A DNA stretch of 17,731 nucleotides from an uncultured bacterium (GTDB lineage: Bacteria; Verrucomicrobiota; Verrucomicrobiia; Opitutales; Intestinicryptomonadaceae). Each line of letters starts with the position of its first letter. Position 1 is the stretch's first letter. The notes beneath the pieces were generated by a model, which did no database searches, had not been told where the DNA came from, and saw only the letters and a list, made by a program, of their open reading frames with translations. The stretch is from contig CAJMOT010000037.1 in the NCBI GenBank assembly GCA_905214995.1, positions 1-17,731 on the forward strand. The letters are read 5' to 3'. The position numbers and the translations under genes are program-made. Positions 6,474 to 13,493 of the stretch are shown in pieces.

Positions 6474-6920
6474 ATGAAATCGCTGAAAACCGTAAACTGC
6501 GCGTCCGCCGCCGGAATTGAAATGGAGCAAAACGGCGGCAAATTCACGATAAAGCCCGTCGTGGGGCTCGGAGAGGCTTCAAAATGCGCCGTCCATTTCG
6601 TGGAGGTCGCCCCCGGGAACTCGTCGTTCGGCTTCCACTGGCACGAGGCGAACGAGGAGGTATTCTACATAATAAAGGGCGAGGGCGCCGTCCGCACAAA
6701 CGGCGGGGAAATAAAAGTCGCGGCGGGAGACGCAATAACGTTTCCCGCGGGAAAGGAGGGAGCGCATTGCATAAGGAACGCCTCCGCTTCCGAAACGCTC
6801 GTGTACATAGATTTTGACGCCGTCGGCGCGTGCGACATAGCGCACCTTCCGGACGCGAAAAAAATCATATGCTCGGGCCCGTATTCCTCCGGAATATTCG
6901 ACGAGCCGCGCGCCGAATAG
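6474..6920 (+). CDS. Small cupin-domain protein
   Basis: This is a 148-residue single-domain cupin of unknown substrate. Motif 1 is HWHEANEEVFYIIKGEG, giving metal ligands H55, H57 and E62. Motif 2 is GDAITFPAG followed by AHCIRN, giving H98. All four usual cupin metal ligands are therefore present. Cupin-2 proteins of this size include dioxygenases, isomerases and sugar or metabolite sensors, so no reaction is assigned. There is no signal peptide, so it is cytoplasmic. The start is supported by AAAGGA five bases before the ATG. The gene is divergent from the HxlR-DUF5131 pair and is its likely regulatory target. The short C-terminal tail (SGPYSSGIFDEPRAE) resembles the end of other cupins annotated near HxlR or AraC regulators. 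Confidence 0.88.
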   Translation: MKSLKTVNCASAAGIEMEQNGGKFTIKPVVGLGEASKCAVHFVEVAPGNSSFGFHWHEANEEVFYIIKGEGAVRTNGGEIKVAAGDAITFPAGKEGAHCIRNASASETLVYIDFDAVGACDIAHLPDAKKIICSGPYSSGIFDEPRAE

Positions 6921-6928
6921 GCTCGCGG

Positions 6929-6960
6929 TTCGGCGGGGCGGATTTTCCCGCTACGCCGAA
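6929..6960. terminator. Possible bidirectional hairpin between convergent genes
   Basis: TTCGGCG (6929-6935) and CGCCGAA (6954-6960) pair around a loop that can also form GCGGG/CCCGC. The hairpin covers the stop of the leftward SMP-30 gene and sits 8 nt past the cupin stop. No clear U-run follows in either direction, so it is only a candidate. Confidence 0.35.
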
Positions 6961-7772
6961 ATAGGAGGGCCGCGGAAGATGCCGGCGGGCTTTACTCCGG
7001 TTTCGACCAGGACGAGCTCGCCCCTCTCCGTCTCGGTGACGACGAGGCCCCCGTCCGGCATAAACGCGCAGTTGCTGGGATTGCGCCCCCCGAGGCTTAT
7101 CTCCTTCGCCAGGTTTCCGTCGGGGGAAAAAGCCTTGACCGCTCCCCCTCCGAAAATCGCGGCGTAGAGGTTGCCGTCGTCGCCGAACGCCATTCCGTCC
7201 GGGCCGGGATTTCCCCCTGTCTCGGCCCAGACGCGGGCGTTCGACCACGACAGCGCCGCAGGATTCCAGTCGCCTTTCCAAATCCGCTTTTTATACGTCT
7301 CGGCGATGAACAGTGATTTCCCGTCGGGCGAAAACGCCAGCCCGTTCGGGAAAAATTTTCCGGTTATGATTTTCTGCGCGCCGCCCGCGCCGAGCGCGCA
7401 CACGTATCCGGCAGGCTCTTTCCGCGACTCTCCCGGGCAGGTGAACGCCAGATTGCCGCGCATGTCGAACGCCAAATCGTTCGGGTGCGCGAGCCTCTCG
7501 CCCTCGACGGCGGCGCATGCGGTTTTTATTTCGCCGCTCTCGGGGTTAAGAATCGACACGCAGTCGTTGCCCGCGTCGCAAAACCATATCCGCCCCGCGG
7601 CGTCCGCCGCTATGCCGTTGGGCCTGCCGTTCGGGATTTTGAACCGCGCGAGTTCGCCGCCTTTCCCGAGGCGGCAGACGTTGCCGCCGTGAAGCTCCAC
7701 GAACCACAGCGCCCCGTCTGCGCCCGCGGCGGGGCCTTCGGGGAAATTCAGGTTTGAAAGGATCGTCTTCAT
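6951..7772 (-). CDS. SMP-30/gluconolactonase family protein
   Basis: This is a six-bladed beta-propeller lactonase of about 273 residues. Counting from the first in-frame ATG at 7778, the metal ligands known for SMP-30 are visible: E14 in FPEGP, N145 in FFPNGLAFSPDG and D194 in GPDGMAFGDDG. N100 in HPNDLAF matches the substrate-site asparagine. Family members hydrolyse sugar lactones such as gluconolactone and related aldonolactones. I chose the second ATG (7772), because AAGG at 7781-7784 is eight bases from it but only two from the first. There is no signal peptide. It is the last gene of the operon, starting just after uxuA, and likely opens a lactone in the same uronate or aldonate route. 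The exact lactone is not shown by the sequence. Confidence 0.87.
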   Translation of the reverse strand: MKTILSNLNFPEGPAAGADGALWFVELHGGNVCRLGKGGELARFKIPNGRPNGIAADAAGRIWFCDAGNDCVSILNPESGEIKTACAAVEGERLAHPNDLAFDMRGNLAFTCPGESRKEPAGYVCALGAGGAQKIITGKFFPNGLAFSPDGKSLFIAETYKKRIWKGDWNPAALSWSNARVWAETGGNPGPDGMAFGDDGNLYAAIFGGGAVKAFSPDGNLAKEISLGGRNPSNCAFMPDGGLVVTETERGELVLVETGVKPAGIFRGPPISA

Positions 7773-7784
7773 GCCCATATCCTT

Positions 7785-8774
7785 CTATTCGAGCGGTATT
7801 TTGAGCGCGTCGCAGCAGCCCTTTATGTACCCGCAGGAGAATATGTGGCCGAGCGGCCGGTAGCCCACGGAAACTCCCCCGCCGAAATCTTTCTGAGCCT
7901 CCCCGAACATCGCGGGGGCGTGGTCGGAGCGGATCGGCCCGCCAAACCCGCAATCGCGGTAATGGGCGAGCATTTCGGCGACGAAGCCGCGCTCCTCGTC
8001 GATAAAAGTTTCCGTAAAATTTTCGGCATTCCCGCGCGCGTCGCGGATGTGGATAAAGAAAATTTTTCCGCGCCCTATCCAGTCAGCCGATAGTTTTTTT
8101 ACGTTTTCGCCCGCGACTTTGAAAGTCGCCTGGCAGAAAGTCGCGCCGAGGAATTTTGAATCGTACCGCGAAAAAACTTTCTCATAGTCCTCCGCCGATT
8201 TCAGAATCCTGCCTATTCCGCGCAGCGGGGAGACCGGCGGGTCGTCGGGGTGGAGCGCCATTTTTACGCCCGCTTTTTCGGCTGCCGGCAAGACCGCGTC
8301 GAGAAAATAGTACAGGTTTTCGCGCAGCTTTTCTTCCGAAATTCGTTCTTCGGCGGGCTCCGGCGCGGGCGCGCGCGAGGCGTCGAAAGAGGTCGTGAGC
8401 GCGCCCCCGCGCGCGCGGGCGGCGGCGTCTGTGCGGAACCACCCGACGGAGGCCATCCAGTTCAGGCACAGCAGCCTTATCCCGAGATCGCCCATATTGC
8501 GCAGCATTTGCGCGTACCGCCCTATCCATTCGTCGCGTTCCGGCAGCCCGAGCTTTATCGGCGACATGTCGAATTGGTCCCCCTCCAGCCCGACGAGCTC
8601 GAGGCCGCGTTCGGCAAAGCCGTCTTTTGCGGATTTCAGGGCGCCGAAATCGTACGGGGGATTTTTTCCGGAGAGCTCGGGGGCGGCTTTCGTTATGGCG
8701 TATTTTATTCCCATCTGCGCGGCGAGCGCTGCGAGCGCGCGGTCGTTCGGGGGGATTAGCATGGAGAGTTTCAT
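7785..8774 (-). CDS. uxuA: D-mannonate dehydratase
   Basis: UxuA converts D-mannonate to 2-keto-3-deoxy-D-gluconate in the hexuronate pathway, in the cytoplasm. The protein has 329 residues and a TIM-barrel pattern of the short UxuA type (E. coli UxuA is longer, about 394). Family signatures are clear: MALHPDDPPVSPLRGIGRIL (H175), ATFCQATF (C214), FFIHIRDARG (H242), GPIRSDHAP (D284, H285) and GYRPLGH near the end. These match the metal and acid-base residues known for this family. The N-terminal MLIPPNDRAL is less typical but the alignment looks intact. The gene follows the secreted glycoside hydrolase gene by 45 nt and precedes the SMP-30 gene by a few bases, so the three are one transcription unit. 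UxaC, UxuB and KdgK are not in the window. Confidence 0.92.
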   Translation of the reverse strand: MKLSMLIPPNDRALAALAAQMGIKYAITKAAPELSGKNPPYDFGALKSAKDGFAERGLELVGLEGDQFDMSPIKLGLPERDEWIGRYAQMLRNMGDLGIRLLCLNWMASVGWFRTDAAARARGGALTTSFDASRAPAPEPAEERISEEKLRENLYYFLDAVLPAAEKAGVKMALHPDDPPVSPLRGIGRILKSAEDYEKVFSRYDSKFLGATFCQATFKVAGENVKKLSADWIGRGKIFFIHIRDARGNAENFTETFIDEERGFVAEMLAHYRDCGFGGPIRSDHAPAMFGEAQKDFGGGVSVGYRPLGHIFSCGYIKGCCDALKIPLE

Positions 8775-8819
8775 AAAGGCCGGACGTTTTTTGCGCCGGA
8801 GGGCGGCGCGGTTGGCGGG

Positions 8820-10277
8820 CTATTCGAAGTCTATTCTCACCGCGCACGAGCGTTTGAAGGGCGGAAGCTTCACTTTTGGGGAAAGCGCGAGGTCGGAGGC
8901 TCCGCCGCCGTTCCAGAGGTCGTACGCGCGGACGCGGGAGATTTTCCCGCCTTTCGCCAAACCCGAAAAATCGACGGTTTCACCGGAAATTTCGCGCGGT
9001 TTTTGCCCTTTTTCAAATTCGCTTTTCCAGTCGTTTTCAACGTCCCTCGCGAAAGCAAGCAGCGTCTTTTCGCCCGAGAGCGCGTAGACGCGCGCGTTTT
9101 TTGTGTCGCAGCGCGCGGGTTTGAAGTTTTCGCCCGCAGGATTTACGCCTTCGACGAGCGCGGCGAAGGGTTTGAGGTGCCTCCAGAGCTTGCGCTTGTA
9201 TATGTAGACGTCCCAGTGCCACGGCTGCCCGCTTCCGGCGGCTCCCGCGAAAAACGGAACGTAGAATGCGTCGTGAAAAATAATGCCGTCTTTGTCGGAA
9301 GCGTAGTGACTCCACGGCCCCGAATGCTTCGGCTGCACTGCGCCGGTTTCGGCGAGCAGGGCGGGGCGCCCGCCGCAAATTTTTGAAATTTCGCCAATCG
9401 CGTCCGCGGCGGCGAGGTCGAGGGGGCCCTTGCAGATTTCGTATTCCGCGCCCTCGTCGAGATATCTGTGGATTGCCGCAATTTCGTTTGCGGTATTTTT
9501 GTAAAAACGTTCGTAGGCGGCGCGCGCGTCCCCGCCGTCAAAGCTTCCGCAGCTGTTTACGACAAGCTGTTTTTTGCAAACGCCGGAAATTCTCGCGAAC
9601 ATTTCCTCCTGCCACCGCTTGACGTTTTCGCTTTTCGCGTTGACGGTGTTCTGTTCGTTCCAGAGCTCCCACGCGAATACCGTCGGGTCGTTTCCGTATC
9701 TGTCGAATAGAATTTTGAAGCGGTTAAAATAAAAGTCTTTCCCCTTTTGGGAGGAAAAATATTCGTCCATGCTTCTGAATTCGCCGTCGTAGGCCGGGCG
9801 CGAGAAGGCGTTTGAGCTCAACCCGCGCTCGTTTTCCGCGGGCTTGTAATCTTTTATGTTCCTGAAATGTTCAAGGCATATTTTTACGCGGATTCCATGC
9901 TTTTTTGCCAGCCCCATGAAGCGGTCGAGCCTCGCGAGCTTTTGGGGATTGTAGGCGCCCGCGCGGGAATCCTCTATTTCATAGAACGGGTGCGACGCCC
10001 AAATCCTGACGTAGTTGCCGCCGTTTTCGGCGATGTTTTTCATGTGAGTTTCGATTATTGCGAAACATTCGTCCTCGGCCAATTTGTCCCAATACCGCGG
10101 AAAGCAGAGGTTGTAGCCTATCGGAATGTAGGCGGAGCCGTCGGAGAGGGCGAAGTACCGCGGATTTTTCATGGAAACTTCGACGAAACCGCCTTCGCTG
10201 GCGGAATTGCGGGAATTGCATCCCGTTGCGACGGCGAGCGCAAGGGCGGCGAGCGCGCCTGGAATAAAATTTTTCAT
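8820..10277 (-). CDS. Clan GH-A (GH5-like) glycoside hydrolase, predicted lipoprotein
   Basis: The protein has 485 residues and an export signal ending in a lipobox-like AVATG-C20, so it is probably a membrane-anchored lipoprotein. The middle is a (beta/alpha)8 hydrolase. GNYVRIWASHPF lies at the strand before the active site, WELWNEQN supplies the likely acid/base E208, and LLAETGA supplies the likely nucleophile E310. About 100 residues lie between the two, as in retaining clan GH-A enzymes. The C-terminal 100 residues look like a small beta domain (GEKTLLAFARD and onward). Substrate is not readable; beta-mannanase, beta-glucanase or uronate-containing glycan activity would all fit. It is the first gene of the operon with uxuA and the SMP-30 gene. 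Its promoter lies in the 177-nt divergent space shared with the esterase gene. Confidence 0.82.
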   Translation of the reverse strand: MKNFIPGALAALALAVATGCNSRNSASEGGFVEVSMKNPRYFALSDGSAYIPIGYNLCFPRYWDKLAEDECFAIIETHMKNIAENGGNYVRIWASHPFYEIEDSRAGAYNPQKLARLDRFMGLAKKHGIRVKICLEHFRNIKDYKPAENERGLSSNAFSRPAYDGEFRSMDEYFSSQKGKDFYFNRFKILFDRYGNDPTVFAWELWNEQNTVNAKSENVKRWQEEMFARISGVCKKQLVVNSCGSFDGGDARAAYERFYKNTANEIAAIHRYLDEGAEYEICKGPLDLAAADAIGEISKICGGRPALLAETGAVQPKHSGPWSHYASDKDGIIFHDAFYVPFFAGAAGSGQPWHWDVYIYKRKLWRHLKPFAALVEGVNPAGENFKPARCDTKNARVYALSGEKTLLAFARDVENDWKSEFEKGQKPREISGETVDFSGLAKGGKISRVRAYDLWNGGGASDLALSPKVKLPPFKRSCAVRIDFE

Positions 10278-10454
10278 TGCGCGATACTATCGGCTTTTCG
10301 GCCGGCGCGCAACGGCGTTTTTGGAAAAGTTTGATTAACCGTTTACCGGCGTAGCCTCCCGCGGCGCGCCCCCGGAAAGAATGCTTGCAATCGGCGGCGG
10401 GAGACTTATTTTTTCTGCCAATTTACGGATATTAAACGAACGACAGGACAGCAT
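10278..10454. promoter_or_regulatory. Divergent promoter region of the polysaccharide-use genes
   Basis: This 177-nt space must hold promoters for both the leftward hydrolase operon and the rightward esterase. A near-palindromic TTAACCGTTTA with a CG near its centre (within 10333-10346) recalls LacI-family operators but is imperfect. TTGCAA (10385-10390) has only a poor -10 partner. AGGA at 10445-10448, six bases before the esterase ATG, is its likely ribosome binding site. Confidence 0.3.
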
Positions 10455-12389
10455 ATGAAAATAAGGCAAATTGCGGCGGCGGCTCTCGTCGGCGCGGCGT
10501 TTTACGGCGCGAACGCCGAGGTTCCGGAACTTCTCGAACTCGTTCCGCAGGCGAAGGGGTACGAGCTCGTGTACAAGCTCGATCCCCTCAAATACGCGGG
10601 GGACGGGTACCAGGTCGACAACTCGGAGAATATTTCCGGCAAGGTCGTAAAGGTCGGATATCTGCTCAAAACCTCTTCGAAAGACGGCAAAAAGACGTGG
10701 GTTTTCGCCTCCTTCGACCCGTTCTCTCAGGATTTGTCTAAAATAGGGGTTCCGGACTACGGTTCGGGCACAATCCAGACTTACGTGGACAACCTCGAAG
10801 TTTTCGGCAACGGCAAAGTCAAGACCGGAAAGTTTGAAAGGGGCAATATCGAATTCTGGCCGTTCAACTACGGCGGCGCGAACAAGATGAATATCCCCAA
10901 CGCGACCGGCGCGTTCGACTTCGGGGACTCCGCCGGAACGGACGGCGGGTACGGCTCCATGCAGGTGCACAATTATCTGCAAAAGGAGACGGTTATCGCC
11001 TTCAACAATTTCAACCAAAAATCTCCCGACATCGGCATCGGCAACAACCCCGAGGGGCATCTCGACTGGACTTTCTCGAAATCGGCGGAGGGCCTCTCGT
11101 CCGCGGAAATGTACATCGTCGCGAAATTCGACGGCGCGAAGTTTTCCAAGAGCGTCCCGATAGACGCCGATAAAATTGATTTCAGGGGAACCTCCGACAA
11201 GCTCGACTACGCTCCCGGCGAGGAAATGACGTTCACGTTTACCGTGGATTTCGGCGGGCAGCCCGCCCCGAAAAAGCCATATTCGTTCAGGTGGACGAGG
11301 ACTGGCGACGACGGTGTCAGGCAGACCGGCGTCTGCGAGATCACGCCCGGGAAGCCCGCAATCGTAAAGACGAAGCTCGACAAGCCAGGTTTCGTGAGGA
11401 TGGAGGCGACTCTCCTGAACTCCCGCGGAAAGCAGGTCAACAAAACTAGGAAGGGAAAGAAGGAGCGCGTGTTCTTCGACGGCGGCGCGGGGGTGGAAAT
11501 CGCAAGGATCTCCAATGCCGTTCCGGAACCCGCCGATTTTGACGCCTTCTGGGAGAAGCAAAAGGCGCGCTTAAAGGGCGTTCCGATGAAGTACAGGATG
11601 GAGAAGGTGAGCGCGGAGGGGGCGGACCCCGAAGTGTTCGCGGTGTCGGTAGATTGCGCCGGCCCGCGCCCCGTGACGGGATATCTGACGATTCCGCGCG
11701 GCGCCGGCGAGAAATCGCTGCCCGCGCACGCAATGTACCACGGCTACGGCACGCACGTGCAAAAGGCTCCCAAAGGCTGGGGCGGCGCAATACGCTTCGA
11801 CGTCAACGCCCACGGCTACGACCTCGGCAGGGACAAGGCGTATTACGACGAATTTTTTAAGAATATAAAGTCAAACGGAAAGATTTACGCCTTCGACCCG
11901 AAGCAAAATTCCAATCCCGAAGGGGCGTATTTTAACGGAATGGTTTTGCGCCTGATGCGCTCGCTCGAATTTTTGAAGTCGCTCCCGCAATGGGACGGAA
12001 AGAACCTGAAGGTTTCCGGCGGCAGCCAGGGCGGGCTTCAGACGATATGGGCGGCTGCGCTCGACCCGGACGTCACCGAGGCCGATTCCTCCATAACCTG
12101 GTGCTGCGATTTCGCGGGTCCGACAGTCGGCAGGCTCAACGGCTGGCGCCCGGAATACGTTCCGGCGCTGAACTACTACGACGCCGCCAACCACGCAAAG
12201 CGCATAAAGTGCAAAACCCTCATATCCCGCGCCGGATTGGGCGACTACACCTGCCCGCCTTCGGGTCTGGCCGCGCTTTACAACAATATAAAAGCCCCGA
12301 AGAAAATCCGATGGGTGCAGGGATCCACTCACGGGTTCACCCCGAAAAATCCGCAGGAGTGGGTAATTCAGGACGGCTACGAAAAATAG
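10455..12389 (+). CDS. Secreted CE7 / acetyl xylan esterase family protein with N-terminal beta domains
   Basis: The protein has 644 residues, with a signal peptide likely cut after GANA (residue 21). Residues about 23-235 form a beta-rich domain (GYELVYKLDPLKY, YQVDNSENI, WVFASFDPFSQDLSKIGVP, GNIEFWPFNYGG) like those N-terminal to secreted hydrolases in PVC and Bacteroidota bacteria. Residues about 236-350 look like an Ig-type beta-sandwich. The C-terminal domain is an AXE1-type alpha/beta hydrolase with YHGYG at the oxyanion site and triad S524 (GGSQGG), D597 (LGDYTCPP) and H626 (STHGF). Family members remove acetyl groups from xylo-oligosaccharides and other small acetyl esters. It would act in the periplasm or outside the cell. 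The gene is divergent from the hydrolase-uxuA operon, so co-regulation in glycan use is likely. A strong terminator follows, so it is monocistronic. Confidence 0.88.
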   Translation: MKIRQIAAAALVGAAFYGANAEVPELLELVPQAKGYELVYKLDPLKYAGDGYQVDNSENISGKVVKVGYLLKTSSKDGKKTWVFASFDPFSQDLSKIGVPDYGSGTIQTYVDNLEVFGNGKVKTGKFERGNIEFWPFNYGGANKMNIPNATGAFDFGDSAGTDGGYGSMQVHNYLQKETVIAFNNFNQKSPDIGIGNNPEGHLDWTFSKSAEGLSSAEMYIVAKFDGAKFSKSVPIDADKIDFRGTSDKLDYAPGEEMTFTFTVDFGGQPAPKKPYSFRWTRTGDDGVRQTGVCEITPGKPAIVKTKLDKPGFVRMEATLLNSRGKQVNKTRKGKKERVFFDGGAGVEIARISNAVPEPADFDAFWEKQKARLKGVPMKYRMEKVSAEGADPEVFAVSVDCAGPRPVTGYLTIPRGAGEKSLPAHAMYHGYGTHVQKAPKGWGGAIRFDVNAHGYDLGRDKAYYDEFFKNIKSNGKIYAFDPKQNSNPEGAYFNGMVLRLMRSLEFLKSLPQWDGKNLKVSGGSQGGLQTIWAAALDPDVTEADSSITWCCDFAGPTVGRLNGWRPEYVPALNYYDAANHAKRIKCKTLISRAGLGDYTCPPSGLAALYNNIKAPKKIRWVQGSTHGFTPKNPQEWVIQDGYEK

Positions 12390-12405
12390 CAGTCCGATAA
12401 GGGAG

Positions 12406-12435
12406 AGGGCGAACCGCGCGGCTCGCCCTTTTTTT
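12406..12435 (+). terminator. Intrinsic terminator after the esterase gene
   Basis: A stem AGGGCGA / TCGCCCT encloses a second short pairing (CCG/CGG), and is followed by seven T residues (12429-12435). It begins 16 nt past the stop codon. Confidence 0.92.
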
Positions 12436-12505
12436 GCGGGCGCGCCGGACGCCGGCGGAGCGCTTATTTGGGCAGGATTGGGCAGATTTTAGGCTGAATT
12501 GTATA

Positions 12506-12534
12506 TTTACCGAATGGGGGTTTTCGCTTATAAT
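12506..12534 (+). promoter_or_regulatory. Sigma-70-type promoter of the redox operon
   Basis: TTTACC (12506-12511) and a perfect TATAAT (12529-12534) are exactly 17 bp apart. The predicted start near 12541 gives a leader of about 50 nt before the first ATG. It lies between the upstream terminator and the first aldo/keto reductase gene, so the operon is independently transcribed. Confidence 0.72.
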
Positions 12535-12590
12535 ATTTCCCGAAAATGCGGCTTGTCCGCCTTGAACAATAAAAACGCAACGATATTGAC

Positions 12591-13454
12591 ATGAAAAGCG
12601 AAGAGAAAACTGTCAGGCTTAACAACGGGGTCGAAATGCCCGTCCTGGGGTTTGGAGTCTATCAGATAGAGGACGCGAAAACGTGCGAGGGCGCGGTTTC
12701 CGACGCGCTCGAAATAGGCTATCGCTCGATAGACACGGCGGCCGCCTATATGAACGAGGAGGCGGTCGGCAGGGCAATCTCCCGAAGCGGCGTTCCCCGC
12801 AATGAGCTTTTTGTCACCACCAAGCTTTGGATTCAGGACGCCGGCTACGAAAAGGCGAAGGCGGCGTTCCAGAAGTCGCTCGACCGCCTCGGGCTCGACT
12901 ATTTGGACTTGTACCTCATCCACCAGCCCTTCGGGGACGTCTATGGGTCGTGGCGCGCTATGGAGGAGCTCTGCGCGGAGGGCAAAATCCGCGCGATAGG
13001 CGTCAGCAATTTCCAGCCCGACCGACTCGCCGATTTGATCGCCCACAACGATGTCGCGCCCGCCGTAAACCAGGTTGAGACCAACCCGTTTTGCCAACAG
13101 GTCTCCTGCCAAAAACTGATGCGCGAATGGGGCGTGCAGATCGAATCGTGGGCTCCGTTTGCGGAGGGGAAGAACGGGCTGTTCTCGAATCCCGCGCTTT
13201 CGGGCATAGCCGAAAAATACGGCAGGAGCGTGGCGCAGGTCGTCCTGAGGTGGCTCGTCCAGAGGGGGGTTGTGGCGATTCCCAAGTCGGTCAAGAGGGA
13301 GAGGATCGCCGAGAATTTCGACGTGTTCTCGTTCTCGCTCGACGATTCGGACATGTCGGCAATCGCCGCTCTCGACACCGGAAAGAGCTGTTTCTTCGAC
13401 CACCGAGACCCCGAAATGGTGAAGTGGCTTTCGGGCATAAGGTACGACATATAA
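12591..13454 (+). CDS. Aldo/keto reductase, DkgA-like (2,5-diketo-gluconate reductase type)
   Basis: This is a 287-residue cytoplasmic NAD(P)H-dependent oxidoreductase. The catalytic tetrad falls at D48, Y53, K78 and H111, in SIDTAAAYMNE, VTTKLW and LIHQP. The cofactor end is seen in GVSNF and IPKSVKRERIAEN. The protein aligns with bacterial AKR5-type enzymes that reduce 2,5-diketo-gluconate, methylglyoxal and other carbonyls; the real substrate cannot be read. It has no signal peptide and no Fe-S motif, unlike the second reductase in the operon. No strong Shine-Dalgarno is seen before the ATG. It is the first gene after the promoter and leads the polyferredoxin gene by 39 nt. Confidence 0.93.
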   Translation: MKSEEKTVRLNNGVEMPVLGFGVYQIEDAKTCEGAVSDALEIGYRSIDTAAAYMNEEAVGRAISRSGVPRNELFVTTKLWIQDAGYEKAKAAFQKSLDRLGLDYLDLYLIHQPFGDVYGSWRAMEELCAEGKIRAIGVSNFQPDRLADLIAHNDVAPAVNQVETNPFCQQVSCQKLMREWGVQIESWAPFAEGKNGLFSNPALSGIAEKYGRSVAQVVLRWLVQRGVVAIPKSVKRERIAENFDVFSFSLDDSDMSAIAALDTGKSCFFDHRDPEMVKWLSGIRYDI

Positions 13455-13493
13455 ACTCGCGTTTGCGGCGCGAATCCATCGGAAAGGCTTTTT

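Noticed and set aside
10335..11561. - strand frame of 408 codons opposite the CE7 esterase
   Set aside because: It is antisense to a gene with signal peptide, domains and triad, and it begins inside the esterase coding region.
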